Positions 16,590 through 25,976 of a stretch of 64,000 bases of DNA are shown in pieces. The position numbers and the translations under genes are program-made. The stretch comes from Alphaproteobacteria bacterium (GTDB lineage: Bacteria > Myxococcota_A > UBA796 > CAJQPC01). The stretch spans positions 558,001 to 622,000 of the forward strand of contig JACKEV010000008.1 in assembly GCA_020632795.1 (NCBI GenBank). Direction: 5' to 3'. The number at the start of each line of letters is the position of its first letter. Position 1 is the first letter of the stretch. A model generated the notes under the pieces. It was given only the letters and a program-made list of their open reading frames with translations, ran no database searches and had not been told where the DNA came from.

Positions 16590-19382
16590 ATGCTCCTGCG
16601 TCTCCTCGTGATCCTCTTCACCGTGGCCTTCTCGGCGCCGGCCTTCGCGGTCGAGCTGACCGGCCAGATCCGCGGCACCGTCGTGGACACCGACGGGATG
16701 GAGGTCCCCGGCGTGCTCCTCACGGTGACCTCCCCCGACCTCATCGGCACCCGCCAGGTCGAGACCGCGATGGACGGCCAGTACCGGGTGGCCCAGCTCC
16801 CCGTCGGCGTCTACACCGTCGAGGCCTCCAAGGGCGGCTTCAACACCTGGATCACCGAGGGCGTGCAGGTCACCGCTGGCGGCACGGTCACCCTGGACAT
16901 CCCCATGCAGCTCGCCGTGGGCACGGCCACCATCGTGGTCGTGGACGACGCCCCGGTGGTCGACGTGGAGAAGACCCGCACCGGGCTCACCCTCACCGCC
17001 GAGCAGATGCGCGACCTGCCCACCCCAAGCCGCGACTACCTGGGCCTCATCGCGGTCACCCCGGGCGTGGTCGGCGGCGGGAACGCCAACATCCACGGCG
17101 GCATGGACGACGCCAACCAGTTCTACATCGACGGGGTCAACGTCACCGACCCGATGACGAACACCTTCTCGGCGAACATGAACTACGACGCCATCCAGTC
17201 GATCGAGGTCATCACCGGCGGCATGGACGCCGAGTACGGCCGCAGCCTGGGTGGGGCGGTCAACGTCGTCACCAAGTCGGGCGGCAACGAGTTCGAGGCG
17301 ATGGCCTCGATGCTGTACGCCAACCAGAACTTCCGGGTGTTCAAGCCCCTGCCCCACGAGCTGGACGAGGACGGCACCTACACCCCCCAGGAGTACAACG
17401 AGCAGCAGTACGCCCTGAACGTCGGCGGCCCGATCATCCGGGACAAGCTGTGGTTCTTCGCCTCGGGCCAGATCGACGTCTACAAGGACGCCGTCCAGTT
17501 CGACAACGACGACATCGGCCGCCCCAGCGGCCCCGACCCGATCACCGGCCAGGAGATGTCGGAGGTCGCGCCCCGGGACTGGAAGTCGTACTACCTGTTC
17601 GGCAAGCTGACCTTCCAGCCCAACCAGGCCCACCGGCTGTGGGTCCACGGCCAGATGGACCCCACGGTCATCATCAACACCGAGCAGGACCCCTACGTCC
17701 TTCCCTCGGCTGAGGGCATCCAGGAGCAGGGCGGCTGGCTGGGCTCGGTGGGCCACGTCTGGATGCCCACCGACGCCATCAACCTGGAGAGCCAGCTCTA
17801 CTACCAGTCCGGCTACCTCGACGCCTTCAGCGTGCTGTGGCGGGACTGCAAGAACCGCAACGACATCGGCGCCTGCACCGACGACTTCGGCCCGAGCTGG
17901 GACGCCTACGACCCCGACGGCTTCTACTTCGGCGAGCAGCAGAGCGCCTACTTCTCCCGGCGGGACCGGGGCAGCGCCAACACCGCGCTGAGCATCTACC
18001 TCAGCGACGTGCTGGGCGAGCACCGCATCAAGGTGGGCGCCCAGGCCGAGTACATGAAGAGCTGGGAGGTCTACCCCGGCCTGGCCGACGGGACCGAGTC
18101 GTGGGCCTACAACGGCGACCCCGCCGACCTGGACAGCTACACCCCCGCCCAGCGCACGGTGTACTCCAACGACCTGGACGTCACCCTCTTCACCACCATG
18201 CTGAGCGCGTATGTGCAGGACGTGTGGCAGCCCATCCCCCGGCTGACCCTGCGCCCCGGCCTGCGCATGGACAAGCCGAACTTCCGCGACGACGTCGGCA
18301 ACAGCGTGATCAGCTCGGCCAGCTTCTCGCCGCGCATGGGGGCGGCGTTCGACCTGTTCGGCGACCAGAGCACCTCGATCCACGCCTACTACGGGCGGTT
18401 CACCGACCCCGGCTTCATGTTCGTCTCCAGCCTGCTGGTCCAGAAGAGCCAGTCCTACACCACCTACGACTGGGTGGTCAGCGAGCAGGGCAGCGACTGG
18501 GTCGAGGGCAGCGGCGCCCAGATCTCCGACACCCTGCTGCGCCACGACGACCTGCGCTACCCCCGCAGCGACGAGATCAACGCGGGCGTCACCCGGGCCG
18601 TCGGCGAGCACGTCGCCCTGGACGTCACCTGGATCTGGGAGTACAGCCGCAACTTCTGGGAGGACGACGAGGTCAACCTCATCTGGAACGACGAGGGCAC
18701 CGAGGTGGTGGGCAACCGCAACGGGTCCAACACCGCCATCTACCGGATGCGGACCAGCGACGAGCTGTGGAACACCTACAACTCCCTGGAGTTCACCGCG
18801 AAGGCCGACTACGACCTGTGGTGGTTCCTGGCCAGCTACACCTGGAGCCGGGCCTACGGCACCGCCTCCAGCCAAGTGTATACCTACAACCTGGACATCC
18901 CCGAGCGCGACCTCTACAACGAGGGCTACCTGGGCTACGACCGCACCCACGCGGTGAAGCTCTCCGCCACCAAGCGCAACAACGACGCCTGGTCGGTGGG
19001 GCCGGTGGGCCTGGGCTACGTCATGGGCGCCCAGTTCAACGCCTACACGGGCTTCCCGTACCGGAAGACCTACTACAACGACTACTACGCGACCTGGATC
19101 AACTTCCGCGAGACCAACGACGGCAGCTACCGCACCCCGGGGCTGTCGGAGACCGACCTCCGGGCCGGCCTGGTGTTCGACGTGGGGCCCACCTCCTGGA
19201 CCCTGCTCGCGGAGTGCTTCAACGTGTTCAACGACCGCACCGTCACCGACGTGGACGACACCTACGGCGACCGCGACGGCGAGGGCGTCTACCTGGACAG
19301 CAACGGCGAGCCCCGCTGGGGTGTGCCGCTGGCCTACAACAGCCCGCGCAGCTTCCGCGTCGGCCTCCAGGGGGAGTTCTGA
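16590..19382 (+). CDS. Oar-like TonB-dependent outer-membrane receptor
   Basis: The 930-residue protein has a signal peptide (MLLRLLVILFTVAFSAPAFA), then a carboxypeptidase regulatory-like (CarboxypepD_reg) domain at about 20-110. A plug domain follows (around 130-250, with YIDGVNVTDPM and SIEVITGGMDAEYG), and then a long aromatic-rich beta-barrel ending in an aromatic-containing strand (FRVGLQGEF). This matches the Oar/CirA-like family common in Myxococcota and Bacteroidota, which imports or exports large substrates across the outer membrane. The start at 16590 is chosen for its signal peptide; the frame is open further upstream. The lipoprotein gene follows after a single base, so the two are probably a unit. 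Confidence 0.88.
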   Translation: MLLRLLVILFTVAFSAPAFAVELTGQIRGTVVDTDGMEVPGVLLTVTSPDLIGTRQVETAMDGQYRVAQLPVGVYTVEASKGGFNTWITEGVQVTAGGTVTLDIPMQLAVGTATIVVVDDAPVVDVEKTRTGLTLTAEQMRDLPTPSRDYLGLIAVTPGVVGGGNANIHGGMDDANQFYIDGVNVTDPMTNTFSANMNYDAIQSIEVITGGMDAEYGRSLGGAVNVVTKSGGNEFEAMASMLYANQNFRVFKPLPHELDEDGTYTPQEYNEQQYALNVGGPIIRDKLWFFASGQIDVYKDAVQFDNDDIGRPSGPDPITGQEMSEVAPRDWKSYYLFGKLTFQPNQAHRLWVHGQMDPTVIINTEQDPYVLPSAEGIQEQGGWLGSVGHVWMPTDAINLESQLYYQSGYLDAFSVLWRDCKNRNDIGACTDDFGPSWDAYDPDGFYFGEQQSAYFSRRDRGSANTALSIYLSDVLGEHRIKVGAQAEYMKSWEVYPGLADGTESWAYNGDPADLDSYTPAQRTVYSNDLDVTLFTTMLSAYVQDVWQPIPRLTLRPGLRMDKPNFRDDVGNSVISSASFSPRMGAAFDLFGDQSTSIHAYYGRFTDPGFMFVSSLLVQKSQSYTTYDWVVSEQGSDWVEGSGAQISDTLLRHDDLRYPRSDEINAGVTRAVGEHVALDVTWIWEYSRNFWEDDEVNLIWNDEGTEVVGNRNGSNTAIYRMRTSDELWNTYNSLEFTAKADYDLWWFLASYTWSRAYGTASSQVYTYNLDIPERDLYNEGYLGYDRTHAVKLSATKRNNDAWSVGPVGLGYVMGAQFNAYTGFPYRKTYYNDYYATWINFRETNDGSYRTPGLSETDLRAGLVFDVGPTSWTLLAECFNVFNDRTVTDVDDTYGDRDGEGVYLDSNGEPRWGVPLAYNSPRSFRVGLQGEF

Positions 19383-19383
19383 G

Positions 19384-20997
19384 ATGCGAAACCTCCGCTT
19401 GTTCGTGCTGCTGGGGGTGATCTCCTGCGTGGGCCCCGAAGAGGGCATCGACGACACCGTGCTGACCGGCACGGTGAGCGTGGTGCCCGGGACCCCCATC
19501 GACGAGGCCCGCGACGGCCCCAACGACGGCGGGGACGTCTACGAGACCGCCAACGCCCTGGGGGAGCTGTCCTACCGCTGGCAGCCCTTCGCCGGCAGCA
19601 TCCGCAGCTTCGCCGACGTGCCCACCCAGGACGGCGGCGTCAACGAGCGCGACCGCGACTGGATCACCTTCAAGCCGGCGGTGGCGGGCACCTTCACCGT
19701 GGAGCTGGAGTACGCCGGCGCCGCGCCGGAGGGCCCGATGCCGGACACGGCCGACACCGCCGACAGCGGGAATGCCGATGACTCGGGCGTCACGGACGAC
19801 ACCGGCTGGGACACCGGCGACACCGCCGGGGGCTGCTTCATCGACGAGTCCCTGGAGACCGTCGCGCCTGCGGACGCGCTGGCCTTCCGCCTCGTCGTCT
19901 TCGACCTCTCCCAGGACCCCGACCCGGCCTGCACCGACCCGCTCGTGGACGCCAGCACCGACGGCACCGGCGGCCTGCTGAGCGTGAGCTTCGAGGTCGA
20001 GGCCGGCGTGGAGTACGCCATCCGGGTCTCCGGCCTGGCCAACGTGAACCGGGACAGCCCGGACTACACCCTGTGGCTGTCGGGCAGCTCCCCCGCGGAC
20101 GGCGGGATCCTGGTGGCCGCCCACCCTCCCTTCGAGGGCGAGGGCGGCGTGCCGGACTACTACGACCGGGGCAACCCGGTGGCCGGCGGCACGACCTTCG
20201 GCTGGGCATTCGACGCCGACAGCCGGACCTGGACCGGCGAATACCGCATGCTCAAGTTCCGCACCGTCGAGACCGTCGAGGGCGAGAACGACTACTGCGA
20301 CCTGCCCGAGAGCGACCCGGAGTATGCGAACTGCGCCCCGCTGGACCAGACCACGGTGGAGGAGGGCGTGCGCATCGTCTGGCTGGTGGCGGGCACCTTC
20401 TCGTCGCTGAACCAGGCCCTGCCCGCCGGCACCCTCTACAGCGGCACCCCCCTGGCGCTCGACCTGGACCTCGACGCGGAGAACGAGGCTGCGGATCCGG
20501 TGGTGATCGACACCATCGCGCCGAAGATCATCGGCTGGGAGGTGGATGAGGTCGAGCCGAATGATGTGCATGTCCCGGGCTTCGTGGAGTACGAGCTTGT
20601 CGCCGAGGAGCTCGGGAACGCGCAGGCCCTGGACGTCGGAACCGGGCCGGGCTTCGTCGATGTCGTCCACGGCGTGCTGGAGTATGACGAGACCTCCGAT
20701 CGTTGGGTCGGCCCAACGGATGTGTTCGCCGTCACGGTGTCGGAGTCGATGGAGGTCGTGATTCGGCTCACCTGGCCGGATCCAGGTGCGAACATCGACA
20801 TGCACCTCTTTGATGAGGCTGGACAGTTCCTGGCCGCTGGATGGCAGTGGCGGGATACCAGTCCTGAGTACATCGACCTTGGCGAGGTCGACTATCCGTT
20901 GGAGCCAGGGCAGACCTATTTCGTCGCCCTCCTTCCCTGGGAGGGGGACGTAGGCGCCTATGACTACACCCTGGAGTTGGAGTGGATTGCGCCCTGA
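19384..20997 (+). CDS. lipoprotein paired with the TonB receptor
   Basis: The 537-residue protein has a lipobox-like LLGVISC near residue 15 and an acidic Asp/Thr linker around residues 120-145. Several beta-rich segments look like bacterial pre-peptidase C-terminal domains (for example TFTVELEYAG, and IRLTWPDPGANIDMHLFDEA). No catalytic domain is visible. It begins one base after the receptor stop, and SusD-like or other surface lipoprotein partners of TonB receptors are known in Bacteroidota, so a receptor-lipoprotein pair is plausible though not shown. Base composition falls visibly in the last 500 bases compared with the rest. Confidence 0.7.
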   Translation: MRNLRLFVLLGVISCVGPEEGIDDTVLTGTVSVVPGTPIDEARDGPNDGGDVYETANALGELSYRWQPFAGSIRSFADVPTQDGGVNERDRDWITFKPAVAGTFTVELEYAGAAPEGPMPDTADTADSGNADDSGVTDDTGWDTGDTAGGCFIDESLETVAPADALAFRLVVFDLSQDPDPACTDPLVDASTDGTGGLLSVSFEVEAGVEYAIRVSGLANVNRDSPDYTLWLSGSSPADGGILVAAHPPFEGEGGVPDYYDRGNPVAGGTTFGWAFDADSRTWTGEYRMLKFRTVETVEGENDYCDLPESDPEYANCAPLDQTTVEEGVRIVWLVAGTFSSLNQALPAGTLYSGTPLALDLDLDAENEAADPVVIDTIAPKIIGWEVDEVEPNDVHVPGFVEYELVAEELGNAQALDVGTGPGFVDVVHGVLEYDETSDRWVGPTDVFAVTVSESMEVVIRLTWPDPGANIDMHLFDEAGQFLAAGWQWRDTSPEYIDLGEVDYPLEPGQTYFVALLPWEGDVGAYDYTLELEWIAP

Positions 20998-23190
20998 TCA
21001 GAGGCCAGCGCCCAGCAGCAGATAGGCTGCCCCGGCGTCCGAGCCTCCGGTATCGGTGCCTCGGGCGCCCACCAGGAAGTCGGCATAGCCGTCCGCATTG
21101 ACATCGCCGGCAGGAGACAGCGCCGCGCCAGCGTAGTCGTAGGGCTGGCGGCCGGTCCAGGAGGCGTCCCGATCGGAGGTCGTGAGATCGGCGGTCAGGG
21201 GACCATAGAACAGGTAGACGGCCCCGGCTTTGTCGTTGCTCCCGCTGCTCTTCGGCACGTCGTACCCCGGCGCCCCGATGAGCAGATCGTCGAAGCCGTC
21301 TCCGTTGACGTCATGGACGTTCGCGAGGGCTGAGCCCAGGTACATGTCCTCCTCATCGCCTCGGATCACGAAGTCGGACTGGCTGAGATAGCTCTGGCCA
21401 TAGGTCGGGCCCAGGACCACATGAGTCGCACCGGCGTCGGTGGCGCCGATGTCGTTGTAGGGCGCCCCGACAAGCAGGTCGTCGTAGCCGTCTCCGTCGA
21501 GGTCTCCTGCGGAAGACACCGATGAGCCCGCCTCATCTGCTGACGCACCCAGCAGGATGGCGTCGGCGTTCCCGAGGGCGACGTCTCCGCTGATCGGGCC
21601 GAGGACCAAGTAGGCCACGCCCGCGTTCGAACCGCCGGTGTCGCTGTTGGGTGCTCCGACGAGGACGTCAGCTTGGCCATCACCATCCACGTCGCCAGCA
21701 ATCGCCACGGAGGTCCCAGCGCGCTCTCGGTCGGTGCCAGAGAGGGAGAAGAACTCCTCACCATCTGAAATCGGACGGTCGAACACCAGGGCGCGCCCGT
21801 CGTCGGACATGGTGACGTTCGAGCCGGGCGCCCCGACCAGCGCTTCGAGTGTCCCGTCTCCGGTGAGGTCGCCGACGCCACCGATGGAGGCGCCAATTTC
21901 TTGATATTGCGGGAGCTGGTCGGAGTAGAGGGTGCTACGCGAGGACGAGGTGGTCGTCGAGCCTGTCGGGGCACTGGTCCACAGCTCGACGCCTCCATGA
22001 AAGAACCGGTTGAGGTTGTCATTCAGCCAGAACGGCCGACTCACCAGCAGATCCGACAGCCCGTCATTGTTCAGGTCGGCTCCCCCGAACGCCGCCCCGA
22101 GCTGCGCGGAGGTGCTGCTCTGGCTCGTCGTCGTGATCACGGCGTCGGCGCTGCCGAGGTCGATCTGTCCGCTCACGGGGCCGTAGAGCACATACGCCTC
22201 CCCGTGGCTGCCGGCGTCGGGGGCGCCCACGGCGATGTCGTCGAAGCCGTCCCCGTTCAGGTCGCCCACGCCACCCAGCCCCGCCCCGGCGCCGTCCCCG
22301 GCGCTGTCCCCGATGAACCTCGCGTCGGCCTGGGTCAGGAGCCGCCCGCCGCTGTGGGCGCAGCCGTTGTCGGTGCCGTCGCAGTTGTTGTCCTTCCAGT
22401 CGTTGCAGACCTCGTCCTCGCCCGGGTTGACGCCTGCGTCGCTGTCATCGCAGTCGGAGGCGTCGGCGCTGTAGCTGTCGGGCAGCGCGCAGGCCGCGCG
22501 GGGCTGGTCGGGGTCGCCGAAGCCGTCGGCGTCGCTGTCGGCGTACCAGGTGTCCGCGTCCAGGGCGTCGTCCTCGTCGGCGTCTCCGTCGCAATCGTTG
22601 TCGACGCCGTCGCAGACCTCATCAGCGTCCGGGTGGATCTGCGGGTCGCCGTCGTCGCAGTCCAGACCGTTGTCGACGTTGCCCTCGGGGTGCGCGCAGA
22701 CCTGCTGCTCCGTCGCGGGGTCGCCGAAGCCGTCGGCGTCGCCGTCCGCGTAGGAGGCGAAGGCCAGCTCGTCGGTCTCCCCGTCACAATCATTGTCGAT
22801 GCCGTCGCACAGCTCGTCGGCGCCCGGGTGGATGCTCGCGTCGCTGTCGTCACAGTCGAAGTCGTTCTCGACGTAGCCGGGCGGCGGCTGGCACTGCTCG
22901 ACGAAGTCGTCCGGGTCTCCGCGCCCGTCGCCGTCCGCGTCGCGGTGCTGGGTGGGGACGACGCCTTCGTCGATCATGCCGTCACAGTCGTTGTCGATCT
23001 CGTCGCACAGCTCGGGCGCGTCGGGGTGCACGTCCGGGTTGAAGTCGTCGCAGTCCTCGCCCTCGAAGTAGGGGTGCGCCCAGCCGTCGTCGTCATGGTC
23101 GTGAGCCTGGGCCCACATCTCCTGGTACTCGGAGTGGCTGGTCAGACAGGCGAACAGCAGGACGAGGAGCAGCAGCGCGGCGCGGATCAT
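20998..23190 (-). CDS. MopE-like/FG-GAP repeat surface lipoprotein
   Basis: The 730-residue protein has a lipobox (LVLLFAC, Cys15). Residues about 40-270 carry four MopE-type blocks of the form CDxIDNDCDGxxDE with Asp-rich spacers (for example CDGIDNDCDGETDE), which resemble Ca-binding motifs. The C-terminal two thirds hold seven FG-GAP/integrin-alpha-like repeats of the type GDLNGDGFDDIAVGAP, expected to fold as a Ca-binding beta-propeller. Such proteins are abundant on myxobacterial cell surfaces and probably act in adhesion or binding. Its stop directly abuts the stop of the convergent lipoprotein gene. Confidence 0.85.
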   Translation of the reverse strand: MIRAALLLLVLLFACLTSHSEYQEMWAQAHDHDDDGWAHPYFEGEDCDDFNPDVHPDAPELCDEIDNDCDGMIDEGVVPTQHRDADGDGRGDPDDFVEQCQPPPGYVENDFDCDDSDASIHPGADELCDGIDNDCDGETDELAFASYADGDADGFGDPATEQQVCAHPEGNVDNGLDCDDGDPQIHPDADEVCDGVDNDCDGDADEDDALDADTWYADSDADGFGDPDQPRAACALPDSYSADASDCDDSDAGVNPGEDEVCNDWKDNNCDGTDNGCAHSGGRLLTQADARFIGDSAGDGAGAGLGGVGDLNGDGFDDIAVGAPDAGSHGEAYVLYGPVSGQIDLGSADAVITTTSQSSTSAQLGAAFGGADLNNDGLSDLLVSRPFWLNDNLNRFFHGGVELWTSAPTGSTTTSSSRSTLYSDQLPQYQEIGASIGGVGDLTGDGTLEALVGAPGSNVTMSDDGRALVFDRPISDGEEFFSLSGTDRERAGTSVAIAGDVDGDGQADVLVGAPNSDTGGSNAGVAYLVLGPISGDVALGNADAILLGASADEAGSSVSSAGDLDGDGYDDLLVGAPYNDIGATDAGATHVVLGPTYGQSYLSQSDFVIRGDEEDMYLGSALANVHDVNGDGFDDLLIGAPGYDVPKSSGSNDKAGAVYLFYGPLTADLTTSDRDASWTGRQPYDYAGAALSPAGDVNADGYADFLVGARGTDTGGSDAGAAYLLLGAGL

Positions 23191-23228
23191 GTCGGGTCCC
23201 CTTCAAGGCCCCGACCCCATATCCCGAT

Positions 23229-25892
23229 TCACCCCCTCCGCCGCCGCACCAGCGCCACCAGCCCCAGCAGCCACACCACCCCGCTCGGGCCGGGCACGGT
23301 GGAGGCGCCGCCGCAGGCCACGCCGCTGCCGCCCTTGTACTCGCCGGGCAGGTCGTCCACGGGGTCGAGCGGGTCCAGGCCGCCGTCGACCTCGTCGCCG
23401 TCCTGGATGCCGCCGCCGTCGGTGTCCGGGTTGTTCGGATCCGTGCCGAGGTCGTTGACCTCCTCGCCGTCCGTGAGGCCGTCGTCATCGGAGTCGTCAT
23501 CGAGGGGATCGGTGGCGGTCTCGTCGACCTCCTGGCCATCGGTGAGGCCGTCGCCGTCGGTGTCCGGGTTCGTGGGGTCGGTGCCGAGGTCGTTGACCTC
23601 GTCGCCATCCCCGAGGCCGTCGTCGTCGCTGTCGGGGTCGAGGGGGTCGGTGCCGAGGTCGTTCTCCTGGCCGTCGCTCAGGTCGTCGTCGTCGCTGTCG
23701 GGGTCGAGGGGGTCGGTGGCGGTCTCGTCGACCTCGGTGCCGTCGCTCAGACCGTCGTCGTCGGTGTCGGCGTCCAGCGGGTCGGTGCCGAGGTCGTCGA
23801 CCTCCTCGCCGTCGGAGAGGCCGTCGTCATCGGTGTCGTCGTCGGTCGGGTCGGTGCCGAGGTCGATGACCTCCTCGCCATCGGAGAGGCCGTCGCCGTC
23901 GGTGTCGGTGTCCAGCGGGTCGGTGCCGAGGTCGTCGACCTCCTCGCCATCGGAGAGGCCGTCGCCGTCGGTGTCTTCGTCGAGCGGGTCGGTGCCGTGG
24001 GTGTTCACCTCGTCGCCGTCCGAGAGGCCGTCGTCGTCGGTGTCTTCGTCGAGCGGGTCGGTGCCCTGGTCCAGCTCATCGCCGTCGTTGAGGCCGTCGC
24101 CGTCGGTGTCCGGGTCGAGGGGGTCGGTGCCGGTGACGTTCTCCTCGATCCAGTCGGTGATGCCGTCGCCGTCGGTGTCGGCGAGGTCGTCGCTGGGCTC
24201 CAGGGGGTCGGTGCCGTCGGTGTGGACCTCGTCGCCGTCGGAGCGGCCGCCGTCGTCGGTGTCGGCGTCCAGCGGGTCGGTGCCCCAGGTGTACAGCTCC
24301 TCGCCGTCGCTGAGGCCGTCGCCGTCGGTGTCGCCGCTCAGCGGGTCGGTGCCGCGGTCCACCTCGTCGCCGTCGTCCACGCCGTCGCCGTCGGTGTCGG
24401 TGTCGAGGGGGTCTGTGCCGTGGGTGTTGACCTCGTCGCCGTCGCTGAGGTCGTCGCCGTCGGTGTCGTCGTCCAGCGGGTCGGTGCCGTGGGTGTTGAC
24501 CTCGTCGCCGTCGGAGAGGCCGTCGCTGTCGGTGTCGGCGTCGAGGGGGTCTGTGCCGTGGGTGTTGACCTCGTCGCCGTCGTTGAGGCCGTCACCGTCG
24601 GTGTCGGCGTCGAGGGGATCGGTGCCGCCGTCCAGCTCGTCCAGGTCCGTGAGGCCGTCGCCGTCGGTGTCGCCGCTCAGCGGGTCGGTGCCGATGGCGA
24701 CCTCCTCGCCGTCCTCCAGCCCGTCGCCGTCGGTGTCGGTGTCGGTCGGGTCGGTGCCGTGGGTGTTGACCTCGTCCCCGTCGGAGAGGCCGTCGCTGTC
24801 GGTGTCGTCGTCGAGGGGGTCGGAGCCGTGGGTGTTGACCTCGTCGCCGTCGGAGAGGCCGTCGCCGTCGGTGTCGTCGTCGAGGGGGTCGGTGCCGCCG
24901 TCCAGCTCCTCGCCGTCGTCGAGGCCGTCGCCGTCGGTGTCGCTCAGGGTCGGGTCGGTGCCGGTGTCGACGACCTCGACCCCGTCATTGATGCCGTCGC
25001 CGTCGGTGTCCGGGTCGTTGGGGTCGGAGCCCCAGGTGTTGGTCTCCTCGTTGTCGGTCAGGCCGTCGCCGTCGGTGTCCAGCTCGGTGCAGACGCTGAC
25101 GTCCACCGGCGAGACCAGGGTGTACTGGATGCTCGGCTGGGAGTAGTTGTAGAAGCCGAAGTTGCCGCTGGGGAAGGTGCCGGTCTCGTCGAACTCCAGG
25201 GTGCTGTTGACCCGGACCTGCACCCGGGTGGACGTGTACGTCATCTCGATGGTGTAGGTGGTGTTGTCGCTCCAGCCCGTGCTGCCCCGGGTGATCGCCC
25301 GCGTGATCTCGGTGAGGTTGGAGGAGCTGTGGCCCCACAGGTCGGCGCCGTCCAGCGTGCCGGTGACGTGGTACATGGCCAGGCCCACGTAGCCGTAGCC
25401 GTAGCCGTCGGTGGTCACCTCCTGGGTGGCCTGCTTCCAGTCGAACAGGATGTAGTCGGTGGTCGCGGCGGTGGAGTCGCCGGGCTGGAAGGCGACGACC
25501 CAGCCGATGAAGTCGTCGTCGCTGGTGGTGTTCACCTGCAGCGTGAAGGTGACCGTGATGCCCTCGGTGGGCAGGGTCGACATGTAGACCGCCGGCCGGG
25601 CGTTCTGGGATTGGGTGACGGTGAGCTGGTCGGAGGACAGCGTCCAGCTCGGGTTGCCGTGGGTGCCCGGGTCGGCGAAGGTCTCGGTGAAGTCCAGGGC
25701 AAAGTTGGCCTGGACGCAGTCCCAGCCGGTCTCGACGGCGCAGCTCGTGTCGCAGCCGTCCCCGCTGGACGTGTTGTTGTCATCGCAGGTCTCGCCGCTG
25801 TCCAGGACGCCGTCGCCGCAGGCGGCGTAGGCCGGGGTGGACATCAGCAGGGCGGTGAGGGGGGCAGCGCCCAGCAGGATCGCGCGGGACAT
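23229..25892 (-). CDS. thrombospondin type 3 repeat surface protein with MYXO-CTERM-like tail (copy 1)
   Basis: The 887-residue protein has a signal peptide (MSRAILLGAAPLTALLMSTP) and a Cys-rich segment (CGDGVLDSGETCDDNNTSSG), the DUF4215/Notch-like type. A lectin-like or COMP-like beta domain follows (about 45-240), including LFDWKQATQE and GNFGFYNYSQPSI. About two dozen thrombospondin type 3 repeats (DTDGDGLxDGxE) make up the rest. The tail has Cys-Gly-Gly, a hydrophobic helix and four Arg (GVVWLLGLVALVRRRRG). The beta domain plus TSP3 repeats recalls the C-terminal part of cartilage oligomeric matrix protein. It should be a Ca-binding surface-anchored rod. The start is at 25892, after a GGAGG site; an in-frame ATG 15 bases upstream is less likely. 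Confidence 0.85.
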   Translation of the reverse strand: MSRAILLGAAPLTALLMSTPAYAACGDGVLDSGETCDDNNTSSGDGCDTSCAVETGWDCVQANFALDFTETFADPGTHGNPSWTLSSDQLTVTQSQNARPAVYMSTLPTEGITVTFTLQVNTTSDDDFIGWVVAFQPGDSTAATTDYILFDWKQATQEVTTDGYGYGYVGLAMYHVTGTLDGADLWGHSSSNLTEITRAITRGSTGWSDNTTYTIEMTYTSTRVQVRVNSTLEFDETGTFPSGNFGFYNYSQPSIQYTLVSPVDVSVCTELDTDGDGLTDNEETNTWGSDPNDPDTDGDGINDGVEVVDTGTDPTLSDTDGDGLDDGEELDGGTDPLDDDTDGDGLSDGDEVNTHGSDPLDDDTDSDGLSDGDEVNTHGTDPTDTDTDGDGLEDGEEVAIGTDPLSGDTDGDGLTDLDELDGGTDPLDADTDGDGLNDGDEVNTHGTDPLDADTDSDGLSDGDEVNTHGTDPLDDDTDGDDLSDGDEVNTHGTDPLDTDTDGDGVDDGDEVDRGTDPLSGDTDGDGLSDGEELYTWGTDPLDADTDDGGRSDGDEVHTDGTDPLEPSDDLADTDGDGITDWIEENVTGTDPLDPDTDGDGLNDGDELDQGTDPLDEDTDDDGLSDGDEVNTHGTDPLDEDTDGDGLSDGEEVDDLGTDPLDTDTDGDGLSDGEEVIDLGTDPTDDDTDDDGLSDGEEVDDLGTDPLDADTDDDGLSDGTEVDETATDPLDPDSDDDDLSDGQENDLGTDPLDPDSDDDGLGDGDEVNDLGTDPTNPDTDGDGLTDGQEVDETATDPLDDDSDDDGLTDGEEVNDLGTDPNNPDTDGGGIQDGDEVDGGLDPLDPVDDLPGEYKGGSGVACGGASTVPGPSGVVWLLGLVALVRRRRG

Positions 25893-25918
25893 GGGGTCCT
25901 CCATCATGGGGATGAAGG

Positions 25919-25966
25919 ACCATTCTATGTCGCTTTCAGGTTGGCGAAATAACCATTCTCTGTCGC
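25919..25966 (-). promoter_or_regulatory. 15-base direct repeats upstream of copy 1
   Basis: Two nearly identical 15-base sequences on the plus strand (ACCATTCTATGTCGC at 25919-25933 and ACCATTCTCTGTCGC at 25952-25966) lie 33 bases apart, about three helical turns. They sit 27-74 bases upstream of the copy 1 start. Spacing and position fit paired operator sites. On the minus strand each copy contains a weak -10-like element (ATAGAAT, AGAGAAT), so a promoter role is also possible. Confidence 0.4.
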
Positions 25967-25976
25967 CCGGCCGTCC

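Noticed and set aside
21901..25146. 1081-residue plus-strand open frame, rich in Ser/Pro
   Set aside because: It is antisense to the MopE and TSP3 genes; the Asp-codon repeats on the true strand create a stop-free Ser/Val-rich frame on the other.
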